A DNA stretch of 64,000 nucleotides from assembly GCF_001921845.1 (NCBI RefSeq), contig NZ_MSJM01000004.1:124001-188000 (forward strand). Direction: 5' to 3'. How positions within the stretch are numbered: the stretch's first letter is position 1; every line of letters starts with the position of its first letter. The DNA comes from Streptococcus cuniculi (GTDB taxonomy: Bacteria > Bacillota > Bacilli > Lactobacillales > Streptococcaceae). Shown piece by piece: positions 39,865-49,858 of the stretch. Both the position numbers and the translations under genes were made by a program. Under the pieces are notes generated by a model. The model did no database searches, had not been told where the DNA came from, and saw only the letters and a list, made by a program, of their open reading frames with translations.

Positions 39865-39897
39865 AAAACGCCTAGAAATCTGATTTCTAGGCGTTTT
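39865..39897. terminator. Bidirectional terminator between pcrA and rexB
   Basis: AAAACGCCTAGAAATC-T-GATTTCTAGGCGTTTT forms a perfect 16-bp stem flanked by T/A runs. The pcrA stop (39903) lies just to its right. The element has A4 on one side and T6 on the other, so it can act in both directions. Confidence 0.9.
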
Positions 39898-39902
39898 TTC
39901 GT

Positions 39903-42173
39903 TTACTCTGCTTTCTCAATCGGAGCAAGGCTGGCTAAGACTTTTTTGAGCCCCATCTCTGGAAAATTGATTTTCAACTCTTGACTGCTGCCGCTACCTG
40001 TCACTTCAAGGACTGTTCCCCGTCCCCATTTGCGGTGAACGGCAATGTCTCCTACCGCCCAGTCCGTTTGACCAGTCTTGCTGGATTTTCCAAAAGGTAA
40101 ATCGTCTCCCAGACTGCGAGGCTGAATCTGAGACTTGCGGGACTGAATGGCCTGTTGTAAACTCATGCCTTGGCCGAACTTAGCAGTCTGCCCAGTAGCA
40201 TAAGAGGCCTTAAAGGCCGTATTGGCAGGTCTTGCCAAGCCTTGATACTCCAATAAATCGCTCGATATTTCTCGGATAAACCGACTTGGCTGATTGTAGC
40301 TGCTACGCCCAAATAAGAGACGTGAGTTGGCATTGGTCAGATAGAGCTGCTTTTCCGCACGGGTAATCCCTACATAAGCAAGGCGGCGTTCTTCTTCTAA
40401 TTCGTCCTCATCTTCCGCTGCTCGACTAAGGGGAAAGACATTTTCTTCCATTCCGATTAGGAACACTACTGGAAATTCAAGCCCCTTGGCTGCATGCAGG
40501 GTCATCAAGGTCACTTCTGAACTCTCTCGATCACCGTCGTCCGTATCTGCAATCAAGGCCAAATCGTTGAGGAAACGGCTCAAGGTTTCCAAACCTGATT
40601 CCCCTTCCACCTCATTTTCCTCATCAAAATGCTTGGTCACAGAAAGAAACTCCTGTAAGTTTTCTATCCGCGCATTGGCTTCCAAGGTCGCCTGCACCGT
40701 CAAGAACTCCATATAGCCTGTCTTTGCTAAGACCGCTTCTACCAAGTCTGTAATCGATAGTTCATCCAATTGATCCCGCAACTGGTAGAGCAAATTGGAC
40801 AAGTCAAAGACTGCTTGGGCAGCCTTGCCCTTGATACCAGACAGCATGATATTCTGACTAGCCTCAAGCAAGGACATGTTCTGGAGCTGGGCAAAATCAC
40901 GGATTTTCTCCACCGTACCAGGTCCCACCCCACGTTTGGGTTCATTGACAATCCGCTCAAAAGAGAGGTTATCTGCTGGATTTGCAATGACATTTAGATA
41001 GGCAATGACATCACGAATTTCCTTACGGCTGTAGAACTTGGTGCCTCCGACCATGGTATAGGGAATATTGGCCTTTAAAAGAGCTTCTTCAATCGTCCGA
41101 GATTGGGCATTGGTTCGATACAAGACCGCAACATCGCGATAGGCACTACCTGCCCGCACCAAGTCGTCAATCTGCCCCGCCACATAAATCGCCTCATCCT
41201 GCTCATCACGTGCGCGGTAGTAGACAATCTGATTACCCTCATCATTTTGCGTCCAGAGATTTTTCGGACGGCGTCTGCGGTTGTTTTGGATGACATCGTT
41301 GGCAGCCTGTAAAACGGTCTTGGTCGAGCGGTAATTTTCTTCCAAAAGCACGACCTTGCTTTCTGGATAGTCCTTTTCAAAATCAAGGATATTTTGCATG
41401 TCCGCTCCGCGCCAGCCATAGATGGACTGGTCGGCATCCCCCACGACACAGATATTTTTAAAACGTGAAGCGAGGAGCTTGACCAGCTGATACTGGGCAT
41501 GGTTGGTATCTTGGTACTCGTCAACGTGGATATATTGGAATTTCTGCTGGTAATAGGTCAGCACATCTGGATTCTGGTCAAACAAGCGCAGGGTCAGCAT
41601 AATCAAATCATCAAAGTCCACCGCCTCACTCATGCGCAATTCTTTCTGGTAGGCGGTGTAGCATTTGGCCACAATCTGGGTATACAGATCCCCTGCCTGA
41701 CTTTCATAGGCTACTTCGTCAATCAAGTCATTTTTGGCGTTGGAAATCGTGCTTAGAATAGAGCGTTCACTCCACTTTTTCGGATCCAGATTGAGGTTTT
41801 TTAAAATCCGCTTCATCAATGTCCGCTGTTCACCCGGGTCTACAATGGTAAAATTACGATTGTAGCCAATATGGTCGGCATCGCGGCGCAAAATGCGCAC
41901 ACACATGGAGTGGAAGGTCGCAATCAAGCAATCCTGCGTTGCTGGATTCAGCGCAAAGGCCCGCTCCTTCATCTCCCGAGCTGCTTTATTGGTAAAAGTA
42001 ATGGCCAAAATATTCCATGGATTGACCAGCTTTTCATCAATCAAATAAGCGATACGATGGGTCAAGACGCGGGTCTTACCAGACCCCGCCCCCGCCATAA
42101 TCAACAAAGGCCCTTCCGTTGCCTGAACCGCCTCTGCCTGCTTCTCATTCATTCCATTTAATAAAGGATTCAT
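39903..42173 (-). CDS. pcrA: ATP-dependent DNA helicase PcrA (UvrD-like)
   Basis: The 756-residue superfamily 1A helicase acts in excision repair, replication fork restart and plasmid rolling-circle replication. Motifs in order: [19 protein letters not shown] (Walker A, residue ~30), [22 protein letters not shown] (Walker B, ~225), [27 protein letters not shown] motif [16 protein letters not shown] near 570 and [16 protein letters not shown] near 615. A C-terminal RNA polymerase-binding Tudor-like domain is recognisable ([20 protein letters not shown]). The start follows AGGGATAGGGAGAGAAG. Length and order are as expected. Confidence 0.97.
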   Translation of the reverse strand: MNPLLNGMNEKQAEAVQATEGPLLIMAGAGSGKTRVLTHRIAYLIDEKLVNPWNILAITFTNKAAREMKERAFALNPATQDCLIATFHSMCVRILRRDADHIGYNRNFTIVDPGEQRTLMKRILKNLNLDPKKWSERSILSTISNAKNDLIDEVAYESQAGDLYTQIVAKCYTAYQKELRMSEAVDFDDLIMLTLRLFDQNPDVLTYYQQKFQYIHVDEYQDTNHAQYQLVKLLASRFKNICVVGDADQSIYGWRGADMQNILDFEKDYPESKVVLLEENYRSTKTVLQAANDVIQNNRRRRPKNLWTQNDEGNQIVYYRARDEQDEAIYVAGQIDDLVRAGSAYRDVAVLYRTNAQSRTIEEALLKANIPYTMVGGTKFYSRKEIRDVIAYLNVIANPADNLSFERIVNEPKRGVGPGTVEKIRDFAQLQNMSLLEASQNIMLSGIKGKAAQAVFDLSNLLYQLRDQLDELSITDLVEAVLAKTGYMEFLTVQATLEANARIENLQEFLSVTKHFDEENEVEGESGLETLSRFLNDLALIADTDDGDRESSEVTLMTLHAAKGLEFPVVFLIGMEENVFPLSRAAEDEDELEEERRLAYVGITRAEKQLYLTNANSRLLFGRSSYNQPSRFIREISSDLLEYQGLARPANTAFKASYATGQTAKFGQGMSLQQAIQSRKSQIQPRSLGDDLPFGKSSKTGQTDWAVGDIAVHRKWGRGTVLEVTGSGSSQELKINFPEMGLKKVLASLAPIEKAE

Positions 42174-42267
42174 CTTCTCTCCCTATCCCTTCTTCTCATC
42201 TGAAATCAAGCAAGAACCTACTGCCGATTTCCCAAGAGTTCCAATTCTTTTATTATATCAAAAAGTA

Positions 42268-42298
42268 TGAAAAAAAGCGCCAATCTTTTAGAATTGGC
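42268..42298 (-). terminator. Terminator of the 317-aa membrane protein gene
   Basis: On the minus strand GCCAATTC-TAAAAG-ATTGGC is followed by GCTTTTTTTC. It is 18 bases after the stop of the gene at 42316. Confidence 0.75.
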
Positions 42299-42315
42299 AC
42301 TCCTTTTTCTATTTC

Positions 42316-43269
42316 TTAAAACCCAATCTGCATCTCAGGATACTGTTCAACCAAGTAGTCTAATAGTCCTTGCAGCTCCATATCTGTTTCTTTCTTAGCT
42401 GATTTGTACTGCATGGTGAGGGGACGCTTGATTCCTGTCCGGTGGACCATCAAGTATTCATCTCTTGCAACGGTAAATAAACTATAGCGATGTCGAATCG
42501 TTTGACCATACAAGCGTTCCACATCTGGTAAGGCGACAGCATTAAACCCGCGGTAATAGGTCACCAAATGCTCTTTGTAGACCAATATCTGCAACCGGTC
42601 ATTTCTGTAAGCCGCGTCTACCAGAAGTAAGTCCAAATTCCCCTGTAATTCTGGATAGGCCTGATACAAGTTATCGTAAGACTGATTGTTGGTTTTACGA
42701 ATCGAGTAGGCGCGCGCAAAGAGTATGAAACCAATCCCAATCAGAAAAGCGGATGTGCCGTACATAAGCCAGCGAAGAGCATTGGCTTCTGATAATGAAA
42801 CATAGGAACCATAAGCAAAGGCAGGCGCAATATCGCTACTGCGATCAATGATTCCACTCATCAAGGATTCGTAATTTTCAATCTGACCATCTTCTTGCGA
42901 GCTCGTACTAAAGACTTTCACCTCTAAAATCATTGGCTGTTCTAGCAAAGTGTCTGCTCGGTCGAGCAAGGCTTGCAATTTCTTATCACCAGCTGAGGCT
43001 TCTAGGCCAACATAACCACTTCCCTCATACTCCACCAAGTAGATAAAGGTCCCTGTATCTACTTCTGCAATCGGCTCGGTCAGAATCCCCGTAATTTTGA
43101 TAGAAGTCGAGCTACTGTTCTCATACGGATCAAAGCGTTTGCCCCGTTCATACAAGTTTTCTGCGCCTGAATTAAGGGCATAAAAGCCACCCACTAAGCC
43201 ACCAATTAGGAGAAAAATCAGACCTCCTATGATAAATCTAATAACCCCTTTATTTCTATTCTCTTTCAT
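42316..43269 (-). CDS. Uncharacterised two-pass membrane protein (317 aa)
   Basis: I do not recognise this protein. A basic N-terminus is followed by a transmembrane segment FIIGGLIFLLIGGLVGGFYAL (~12-32). An extracytoplasmic domain of about 130 residues follows, with a Ser-rich start and beta-like strands (IKITGILTEPIAEVDTGTFIYLVEY). A second membrane helix sits near 166-186 (WLMYGTSAFLIGIGFILFA). The cytoplasmic C-terminal 130 residues (YPELQGNLDLLLVDAAYRND, RGFNAVALPDVERLY) resemble PH-like domains that contain an internal Arg/Lys patch, but I cannot confirm this. It stands alone between pcrA and nox, with its own terminator. Confidence 0.7.
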   Translation of the reverse strand: MKENRNKGVIRFIIGGLIFLLIGGLVGGFYALNSGAENLYERGKRFDPYENSSSTSIKITGILTEPIAEVDTGTFIYLVEYEGSGYVGLEASAGDKKLQALLDRADTLLEQPMILEVKVFSTSSQEDGQIENYESLMSGIIDRSSDIAPAFAYGSYVSLSEANALRWLMYGTSAFLIGIGFILFARAYSIRKTNNQSYDNLYQAYPELQGNLDLLLVDAAYRNDRLQILVYKEHLVTYYRGFNAVALPDVERLYGQTIRHRYSLFTVARDEYLMVHRTGIKRPLTMQYKSAKKETDMELQGLLDYLVEQYPEMQIGF

Positions 43270-43292
43270 CTTCTTTCCCTAAATCATAGACA

Positions 43293-43325
43293 GAAAAAAA
43301 ATCTGGAAGCAACTGCCTCCAGATT
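43293..43325 (-). terminator. nox terminator
   Basis: On the minus strand AATCTGGAGGCAGTTGC-TTCCAGATT is followed by TTTTTTCTG, 11 bases after the nox stop. The stem is AATCTGGA/TCCAGATT with a GC-rich internal loop. Confidence 0.85.
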
Positions 43326-43335
43326 GATACGTTTC

Positions 43336-44706
43336 TTACTCTGCACCTAAGGCTGCCATTGTGATGTAGTTGTATGGCTTGTTGAAGTGTGGTAAGAAGA
43401 AGATATCAAGAAGCGCTAAGCGTTCGATTGTAACTTTTTCTTGGATTGCGAGTGAGAACATGTGGATACCCATTGACATATCTTCTTTAGAAGCCATTTG
43501 TGCTCCAAGAACGACACGTGTGTCCTTATCATAAACGATTTTAAGGGTTACTGGGAAGTTGTCGTGTTCGATGAATTCTGGTTTTTGGTTATCTGTAAAT
43601 TCAGTAACAACAGCGTTATAGCCAAAGCGTTTTGCTTTTTCAAGCGTCAAACCAGTTGAAACCATCTTAAGGTCGTAGATGGCAATACCATTTGAACCTT
43701 GCACACCGATTGATTCAAGTTCTGTTCCACATACGTTGTGAGCAGCTACGATACCTGAGCGAACAGCGTTTGTTGCAAGGGCGATGTAGTTGGTGTCGCC
43801 GATTGAGTTGTCATAGACAGTCGCACAGTCACCGATAGCATACACATCTTTCATGCTTGTTTCTTGTTTTTTGTTCACAAGGAAAGCACCGTTGCGGAAG
43901 AGTTCAATCTTACCATCGCCAAGACCAGTATTTGGACGGAAACCAACTGCCAAGATGACCATATCAACGTCAAAGGTTTCTTTATCTGTTACGATACGTT
44001 CAACTTTGCCGTCACCTTCGATCGCTTGTACTGTTTGACCAAATGCCAATTTGATACCGTGGTCTTCAAGGTTTTTGCTCATCATATCTGTCAAATCGCG
44101 GTCATAGTAACCTGCCAAGCAAGTATCTACAACATCGATGAGGATAACTTCTTTGCCTTTACGTTCAAAGGCTTCAGCAAGTTCTACCCCGATGTAACCC
44201 GCACCAACAACTGCTACACGTTTGATGTCTTCATCTTTCAATTTTTCGATAACATCTGCTGAGTTTTGGTACAATTTAACGAATTGAAGATTTTTAAGAG
44301 TTGCTTCAAATTCACGTGAACCTTCTTTGATTTCTGCACCTTTGATTGGTGGCAAGATTGGTTGTGAACCAGTCGCAAAAATCAATTTATCGTATGATTC
44401 AACATGTTTGCTTCCATCTTCCAAAAGAACATGGACTTCTTTTTTATCATAGTCTACAGACTCAACTGGTGAGTTCATGTACACTTTTGCACCAAGGCTT
44501 TCCAATTGTTCCTTGTCAGAGTAGAACAAGCCTTCTGGGCCAGAGATTTGCTCACCAATCCATAGTGCCATTCCGCATCCAAGGAAAGAAATATTTGAGT
44601 TTTGGTCAAATACAACAATCTCGTTATCAGCACCATAGTTTGTTAACATAGTTTTGATACAAGCTGTACCAGCGTGGTTTGCACCAACAACAACGATTTT
44701 AGACAT
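43336..44706 (-). CDS. nox: Water-forming NADH oxidase
   Basis: The 456-residue flavoprotein reduces oxygen to water with NADH and regenerates NAD for glycolysis. It opens [20 protein letters not shown] with the FAD-binding GANHAG loop. The active-site cysteine lies in [14 protein letters not shown] near residue 42. The NADH-binding part is [21 protein letters not shown] near 165, and the second FAD segment is [11 protein letters not shown] near 280. A dimerisation domain ends at the C-terminus. A good promoter (TTGTAA-17-TATAAT) precedes the gene. An upstream TTGTGAAATTTTGAGCATAA weakly resembles a Rex half-site; Rex control is only an inference. Confidence 0.96.
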   Translation of the reverse strand: MSKIVVVGANHAGTACIKTMLTNYGADNEIVVFDQNSNISFLGCGMALWIGEQISGPEGLFYSDKEQLESLGAKVYMNSPVESVDYDKKEVHVLLEDGSKHVESYDKLIFATGSQPILPPIKGAEIKEGSREFEATLKNLQFVKLYQNSADVIEKLKDEDIKRVAVVGAGYIGVELAEAFERKGKEVILIDVVDTCLAGYYDRDLTDMMSKNLEDHGIKLAFGQTVQAIEGDGKVERIVTDKETFDVDMVILAVGFRPNTGLGDGKIELFRNGAFLVNKKQETSMKDVYAIGDCATVYDNSIGDTNYIALATNAVRSGIVAAHNVCGTELESIGVQGSNGIAIYDLKMVSTGLTLEKAKRFGYNAVVTEFTDNQKPEFIEHDNFPVTLKIVYDKDTRVVLGAQMASKEDMSMGIHMFSLAIQEKVTIERLALLDIFFLPHFNKPYNYITMAALGAE

Positions 44707-44750
44707 AAGTAAATCTCACTTTCCTAAAAAAATATTTTTTTACAGTTTAT

Positions 44751-44779
44751 ATTATACTAGAAATTGTTACCGATTACAA
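44751..44779 (-). promoter_or_regulatory. nox promoter
   Basis: TTGTAA (44774-44779) and TATAAT (44751-44756) are spaced exactly 17 bases on the minus strand, with the nox ATG about 45 bases downstream. Confidence 0.8.
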
Positions 44780-44840
44780 AATTTATGCTCAAAATTTCAC
44801 AACATTTTTTTAATAGTTTGAATCTACGAATGATTGATGC

Positions 44841-44870
44841 AAAAAGATACCCCATATGGGGTATCTTTTT
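44841..44870. terminator. Perfect 30-bp palindromic terminator after the CsbD-like gene
   Basis: AAAAAGATACCCC-AT-AT-GGGGTATCTTTTT is a perfect palindrome whose arms carry A5 and T5 tails. It lies six bases after the stop of the CsbD-like gene and is likely bidirectional. Confidence 0.88.
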
Positions 44871-44876
44871 GATGTC

Positions 44877-45113
44877 TTATTTACCAAAAGCGTTTTTAAG
44901 GCCTTCAACAGCACCTTCTACGGCACCTTTTGCATCCTCTGCAAGTTCTTTTGCTTTATCTGCTGCGTCGTCTGCTAATTCTTTTGCCTTACCAGCTGTT
45001 TTTTCAACCAAGCCTTCTGCTTCCATTTTTTTATCACCAACTAGTTTTCCAGCTGTTTCTTTCAAGCCACCTGCGACTTGATCCAATGTTGCTGACAATT
45101 TTTCTTCTGACAT
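44877..45113 (-). CDS. CsbD-like stress protein
   Basis: The 78-residue product [20 protein letters not shown] is hydrophilic and rich in Lys, Glu, Ala and Gly, with two repeated [17 protein letters not shown] / [13 protein letters not shown] type helices. This is the CsbD family of small general stress proteins. The start 45113 follows AAAAGGAGGACATCAT; a longer open frame upstream is not favoured. A TATAAT box (TTATTATAATAA palindrome) lies just upstream. Function is unknown beyond stress association. Confidence 0.85.
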   Translation of the reverse strand: MSEEKLSATLDQVAGGLKETAGKLVGDKKMEAEGLVEKTAGKAKELADDAADKAKELAEDAKGAVEGAVEGLKNAFGK

Positions 45114-45229
45114 ATGATGTCCTCCTTTTATTTTATGGTTATTATAATAACATAATATCAAAGGCTACTCAAGTATTCTGCTCAAAATCAGCTGTTTTTA
45201 TACATTTTGATATAAAGTGTCTAAAAAGT

Positions 45230-46924
45230 TTATCTTTTGGGAAAGAAAAGCGAAATAATAGTATGAGACCCCTGTTTGGAGTCAATATCCATGTGATAGG
45301 CTGATCCAAACTGCAAACGCAAGCGCTGATCCACGTTTTTCAGACCGACACCACCCAATTTGACCAAGAGATTTTCCGTCGTATCGTGGGCTGTAAAACC
45401 AGACCCATTATCATGGATGGATACGACAAGAAACTCCTTTCGTTCCGCTACCGACACGCGCACCAAGCCCTGTCCCTTGATTTCCTTAATACCATGGTAA
45501 ATGGCATTTTCGACCAAGGGTTGTAAGACCAGCTTGGGTAGTTGAAAACTATCAAATCGGGCATCTTCCTCAATTTCATAGGCCAATTTATCGCCATAGC
45601 GCTGCTTTTGGATAAAGAGATACTGGCGCACATGATCAATCTCATCTTTGAGGACAATCTGCTCATTGCCCTGATTGAGTGCTAGGCGGAAATACTTGGC
45701 GAGCGACTTGGTCACTTCGACCACCTTTGCACTGTTGTTAAACTCCGCCATCCAGACAATGGTATCTAGGGTATTATAGAGGAAGTGCGGATTGATTTGA
45801 CTGGAGAGGGCTTGCAGCTCGTATTTGCGGACATTTTGCTCTTCTTCTTTGACCGTCCGCATCAACTTGTCAATTTGATCAAGCATGCGGTTAAATTGAT
45901 GGGCCAAATCGACCAATTCAGGCGCTCCCTGCTCGCTGGCACGAAGGCTCGCATTCCCATTTCCAATCGCCAAAATCGTCTCCTGCAAATCCCGCAGGGG
46001 TTTGATCCAATGGCGCAAGATAAACCAAATGCCCAAGAGACAAATCCCTAAAACAACTAGACCTGTTCCTAGGAAGGACATGAAGATTTGCTTCTGCAAC
46101 TGGTGGAGATTTTCCATAGAAGCCACTCCTATAATCAGCCAGTCGCTCTGCGGAATCTGGTACTGATATACATAGGAGGTATCGTCATTCACATAGCCAT
46201 TTGGGGTCAGAATATACGGCTCTAGGGCCTTCATTTCCTGACTGGAAGAATAGACACTCTTTTTGGGGTGATAGACAAATTCGTGCTTGCTATTGATGAT
46301 AAAGGTAAAGCCATCTTTTCCCAATTGCAGGCTATCCAAGTAACGCGACAAGCTATCGTAGGCAATATCCAGACGGATAACGCCGAGATTGTCCCCCTTG
46401 CTATCGACCACCTCTTGGGTGATAGACACGACCCACTTGTCACTTGATTCAGATAGATTCTGGCGAGCTGGGGTCAAGACAGGCATGGCATGCTCCTGAA
46501 TGGCAGCTTGGTACCAAGCCTCCTTCATCATGTCACTAGAGGTTTTCATGCTGATTGCTTCGTCCGTTGCGACCAAGTGACCTGATTTGGTGACAAGGAC
46601 AGCAGATACCAAGTCTCGGTCTGTGGACAAAATCGTGTCTAAAAGTTTTCTGAGACTCTCCTCATGTTCAGCAGTGGAATCTTCTGCGTAACCCTTGACC
46701 AGCTCATTGGTCGCCAGACTCTTGGTCGTTTCTTTTAGTTTTTCCAAATAGGATTGGACAAACTGTCCACTTTGGGAAATCGTATTTTGGGTACTTTGTT
46801 CGGTCGTTTCTCGAATAACCGTTGAGCTGGTATGGTAGTAGCTAGCCCCCACAATGCCCAAAAGCAGTAGCATGGTGAGGGCAACATAAACGACTAATTG
46901 GACAAAAAGAGAATAGCGCTTCAT
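45230..46924 (-). CDS. YesM-family sensor histidine kinase
   Basis: The 564-residue kinase has a membrane helix at residues ~8-29 and an extracellular Cache-like sensor domain (about 35-270). A second helix follows near 280-300 (LVVLGICLLGIWFIL), then HAMP and the His kinase core with QINPHFLYNTLDTIVWM, where the His is phosphorylated. The ATP lid region is NAIYHGIKEIKGQGLV, DNGSGF and GVGLKNVDQRLRLQFG. Systems of this type respond to sugars or extracellular polysaccharide. It overlaps the response regulator gene by four bases. Confidence 0.92.
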   Translation of the reverse strand: MKRYSLFVQLVVYVALTMLLLLGIVGASYYHTSSTVIRETTEQSTQNTISQSGQFVQSYLEKLKETTKSLATNELVKGYAEDSTAEHEESLRKLLDTILSTDRDLVSAVLVTKSGHLVATDEAISMKTSSDMMKEAWYQAAIQEHAMPVLTPARQNLSESSDKWVVSITQEVVDSKGDNLGVIRLDIAYDSLSRYLDSLQLGKDGFTFIINSKHEFVYHPKKSVYSSSQEMKALEPYILTPNGYVNDDTSYVYQYQIPQSDWLIIGVASMENLHQLQKQIFMSFLGTGLVVLGICLLGIWFILRHWIKPLRDLQETILAIGNGNASLRASEQGAPELVDLAHQFNRMLDQIDKLMRTVKEEEQNVRKYELQALSSQINPHFLYNTLDTIVWMAEFNNSAKVVEVTKSLAKYFRLALNQGNEQIVLKDEIDHVRQYLFIQKQRYGDKLAYEIEEDARFDSFQLPKLVLQPLVENAIYHGIKEIKGQGLVRVSVAERKEFLVVSIHDNGSGFTAHDTTENLLVKLGGVGLKNVDQRLRLQFGSAYHMDIDSKQGSHTIISLFFPKR

Positions 46925-47655
46925 CCCTGCTCTCCTTTTTTAAATTGGCGAGGTGTCACTCCTACGACCTGCTTAAAGCGTTGTGAAAAATAGTTCATAT
47001 CTTCAAAACCGACCTGCTCTGCTATTTCATAAATCTTCAAATCCGTTGTCAACAGCAGCAACTTGGCCTTTTTCATCCGCTCTTGAATCAGGTAGTCTTG
47101 AAAGGGCATGCCCAACTCTTTTTTCAAGATGACGCTGAGATGCGAGGGGCTAAAGCCCAAGTCCTGCGCCAAGGATTTGAGGGACAAATCTTGATCTGCC
47201 AACCGCTCTTGGATGAGCTGGGCCAGGCTTGATTCCTCGCTCTGCTGCACCAAATCGCTAATCTGCTGGCGCTTTCCTTCTTTGTCCAGTTTACTCTTGA
47301 CCTTGACCAACATCTCCTCCACATCCGCCTTGGAAAAGGGCTTCAAGAGATAGTCATCTGCTCCTAATTTGACAGCTGAGAGGGCATAATCAAAGTCATC
47401 ATAACCCGTCAAAAAGACGATATGGGTCGCTGGATAGTGTTCTCTGACCAACTGCGCCAAACGAATACCATTCATCTGCGGCATGTTAATGTCGGTCAAG
47501 AGAATATCTGCCTGTTCCTTCTGGAACAATTCCCAAGCCTCCAAACCATTTTCAGCCTCTGCCAAAACTTCCATGCCCAAGTGTTCAAAATCAATCAAGG
47601 ACGCAATCCCTTGCCGGACAAGGTACTCATCTTCTACAATCATCATTTTATACAT
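46921..47655 (-). CDS. YesN-type AraC-family response regulator
   Basis: The 244-residue product has a receiver domain (IVEDEYLVRQGI, phosphoacceptor Asp in LLTDINMPQMNG, Lys in DYLLKPFSKADV). It ends in a two-helix-turn-helix AraC output with LKSLAQDLGFSPSHLSVILKKELG and IYEIAEQVGFEDMNYFSQRFKQVVG. It pairs with the YesM-like kinase and is encoded first. The start follows GGACAGGAGAAAACT. A TATACT box at 47685-47690 lies upstream. Such pairs usually control an adjacent transporter; here no transporter is adjacent, so targets are elsewhere. Confidence 0.92.
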   Translation of the reverse strand: MYKMMIVEDEYLVRQGIASLIDFEHLGMEVLAEAENGLEAWELFQKEQADILLTDINMPQMNGIRLAQLVREHYPATHIVFLTGYDDFDYALSAVKLGADDYLLKPFSKADVEEMLVKVKSKLDKEGKRQQISDLVQQSEESSLAQLIQERLADQDLSLKSLAQDLGFSPSHLSVILKKELGMPFQDYLIQERMKKAKLLLLTTDLKIYEIAEQVGFEDMNYFSQRFKQVVGVTPRQFKKGEQG

Positions 47656-47732
47656 AGTTTTCTCCTGTCCTTTCTCCTATCTCTAGTATAGCAAATTCTA
47701 GGGGAAATGGCTCCTTGTTCATCATATAGTCT

Positions 47733-47936
47733 TTTGAATAAACTTTGATACATCGTCACTTTCGACTTGCCGTACCCATAGTCAATGAAAATCAACAGCA
47801 GACTAGGCGACGCCGATGCAGATAGAACTGAAGTTCATCAACTCAAGGCAACAACGTCTGCTTTTGATTTTCGAAGAGTATCAAGCACTGTCCACGTCTT
47901 CCGTTCCTTGTCTGAAAGTTAATTCATTTGACTATA
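47733..47936 (-). repeat. BOX-like intergenic repeat, copy A
   Basis: This ~204-bp element is nearly identical, in inverted orientation, to 52598-52801. It contains a variant of the conserved boxA core (GTACGGCAAGTCGAAAGTGACG-like on the minus strand) and ends GATACTCTTCGAAAATCAAA. These are hallmarks of streptococcal BOX repeats. Confidence 0.8.
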
Positions 47937-47937
47937 A

Positions 47938-47959
47938 ATAAGGCGAGTTTCCCCGCCTT
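47938..47959 (-). terminator. Probable terminator downstream of msrAB
   Basis: AAGGCGgGGAAActCGCCTT on the minus strand forms a 6-8 bp G/C stem. The following tail is only moderately T-rich. It lies about 100 bases after the msrAB stop; the stretch between shows no gene. Confidence 0.55.
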
Positions 47960-48060
47960 ACCTTTCATATCATCACATGAAACTGATTGTGATTCGATTG
48001 CTAAAACCGCAAGAATCGTTAGAGTTAGGAAAGATGATGCTCCAGTTTCAAGTGAATCTA

Positions 48061-49179
48061 TTACACATAATCTAAGAGGTAGCCATACCCTTTTTCTTCC
48101 ATTTCTGCTTTTGGAATAAACTTGATGGAGAGGCTATTGATACAGTAGCGAAGTCCCCCCTTATCTTTCGGACCATCTGTAAAGACATGTCCCAAGTGGG
48201 AATCACCAACTCGGCTTCTAACCTCTGTCCGCACCATGTTAAAGCTCGTATCATCTTTATAAGTCGCTACATCTGGGCTAATAGGACGGGAGAAACTTGG
48301 CCAACCGCAACCTGAATCATACTTATCTTTGGAAGAAAAGAGTGGCTCCCCTGTGACAATATCTACGTAAATCCCTTCTTCAAACTGATCCCAATAGCGA
48401 TTGGAGAAGGCACGTTCTGTATCATTTTTTTGAGTGACCGCATATTCTTCATCTGTCAACATCTTCTTAATCTCTTCATCGCTTGGTTTCTGGTACAAAT
48501 TTTCGTCAATGACAGGATAGCTGGCTTGGTTGACGTTGATATGGCAGTAACCATTCGGATTTTTCTTGAGGTAGTCTTGGTGGTATTCTTCTGCTTCGAC
48601 AAAGTTTTCCAAGGCACCTTTTTCGACAGCTAGTGGCTTATCTAATTTCTTAGATTGCTCATCAAAGACTTCTTCGATCACAGTTGAATCTTCTTTATCT
48701 GTGTAATAAACCCCTGTCCGATACTGAGTCCCACGGTCATTTCCTTGTTTATTGACACTGGTTGGGTCGATGATACGGAAGTAATGCAACAAAACTTCAC
48801 GCAGAGACACTTGGTTCTTATCATAGGTCACTTTGACTGTTTCAGCATGTCCTGTCTGGCTAATCAACTCGTACTTGGTGGTACTGCCTTTTCCATTAGC
48901 ATAGCCAGATACGGCGTCTGTTACCCCTGGAACGCGTGAGAAGTATTCTTCTACACCCCAGAAACAACCGCCAGCAAGATAAATTTCTCTAAGATCTTCT
49001 TTCATATGGTCTTTCTTATCCTTTCTTGTGACTTCATTCGTCTGGCTCATTGCAGCATCCTTAATCTGCGAAGTAGATGTAGAGGAAGAGGCAGTCCACA
49101 GACGACTTCCAAATACAAGGGCTACAATCACGACGAGCACACCTCCTAGAATGAGGAATAATTTGGACTTATCTTCCAT
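48061..49179 (-). CDS. msrAB: Membrane-anchored methionine sulfoxide reductase MsrA-MsrB fusion
   Basis: The 372-residue fusion repairs both stereoisomers of oxidised methionine outside the cytoplasm. Residues ~8-28 form a membrane anchor ([19 protein letters not shown]). The MsrA domain starts [15 protein letters not shown], with its Cys in GCFWG, and includes [15 protein letters not shown]. The MsrB domain has [28 protein letters not shown] and the catalytic Cys in [12 protein letters not shown]. It is the last gene of the ccdA operon; electrons are supplied by CcdA and the thioredoxin lipoprotein (the Etrx1-MsrAB2 arrangement known from pneumococcus). The start follows CTAGGAGGTAGGAT. Confidence 0.95.
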   Translation of the reverse strand: MEDKSKLFLILGGVLVVIVALVFGSRLWTASSSTSTSQIKDAAMSQTNEVTRKDKKDHMKEDLREIYLAGGCFWGVEEYFSRVPGVTDAVSGYANGKGSTTKYELISQTGHAETVKVTYDKNQVSLREVLLHYFRIIDPTSVNKQGNDRGTQYRTGVYYTDKEDSTVIEEVFDEQSKKLDKPLAVEKGALENFVEAEEYHQDYLKKNPNGYCHINVNQASYPVIDENLYQKPSDEEIKKMLTDEEYAVTQKNDTERAFSNRYWDQFEEGIYVDIVTGEPLFSSKDKYDSGCGWPSFSRPISPDVATYKDDTSFNMVRTEVRSRVGDSHLGHVFTDGPKDKGGLRYCINSLSIKFIPKAEMEEKGYGYLLDYV

Positions 49180-49189
49180 ATCCTACCTC

Positions 49190-49846
49190 CTAGTGAATCT
49201 CTTTGAGCTTGTCTTCAATGCCGGCCTTATCCATAAATCCTGGGTGGACTTCTACCAAGACCCCATCACTGCCGATAAAGGCTGAAGTTGGATAAGCACG
49301 GACACCGTATTCTTGCAACAATTTCCCGCTCGGATCAAGGAGGACTGGAGTGTGTTTGTAGTCAAGTCCATCATACCATTTTTTGAAATCTTCTGCAGAT
49401 TTTTCGCCCATGTGGTCAGGAGATACAACTGTCAAGATAACATAGTCTTTATCTTCTACCTGACTAGCGAGGTCATCTGTGTCATGCAAGGTGGACAGGC
49501 AAATGGAACACCATGACGCCCAGAATTTCAGATAGACTTTTTTACCCTTGAAATCAGAGAGTTTGTAGGTCTTGCCGTCCACACCTTCCAAATTAAAATT
49601 AGGTGCTGGTTTTCCATCATTCATCGCCTTGTTTTCCCCTTCTTTCATGTCGTCTTTTTTCATATCCTCTTTGTCAGACATCTTTTCGTCTTTCATGTCT
49701 TTCTTTTCATCGGACATCTTGTCTTCTTTTTCCATCATCGCACTATCATCTGTCTTTTTCATCTCATCCGTCTTCTGGTTGGTTGAGCAGGCGGTTAAAA
49801 CACCTAAACAAATGAGGCTAGTGAGTAGTAAGTGGCGTTTTTTCAT
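49190..49846 (-). CDS. Thioredoxin-fold lipoprotein (Etrx/TlpA-like) with Met-Lys-Asp repeat linker
   Basis: The 218-residue product has signal MKKRHLLLTSLICLGVLTAC, with lipobox LTAC at residue 20. A 55-residue linker rich in Met, Lys, Asp and Glu follows (EDKMSDEKKDMKDEKMSDK), and then a TlpA-like thioredoxin domain from GKPAPNFNLEG. The redox motif is WASWCSICLSTLH; the cis-Pro follows in YGVRAYPTSAFIG. It likely reduces the MsrAB protein with electrons from CcdA. The linker repeat is shared with the lipoprotein encoded just upstream, suggesting duplication. It lies 10 bases before msrAB. Confidence 0.9.
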   Translation of the reverse strand: MKKRHLLLTSLICLGVLTACSTNQKTDEMKKTDDSAMMEKEDKMSDEKKDMKDEKMSDKEDMKKDDMKEGENKAMNDGKPAPNFNLEGVDGKTYKLSDFKGKKVYLKFWASWCSICLSTLHDTDDLASQVEDKDYVILTVVSPDHMGEKSAEDFKKWYDGLDYKHTPVLLDPSGKLLQEYGVRAYPTSAFIGSDGVLVEVHPGFMDKAGIEDKLKEIH

Positions 49847-49858
49847 GCTGTCCTCCTC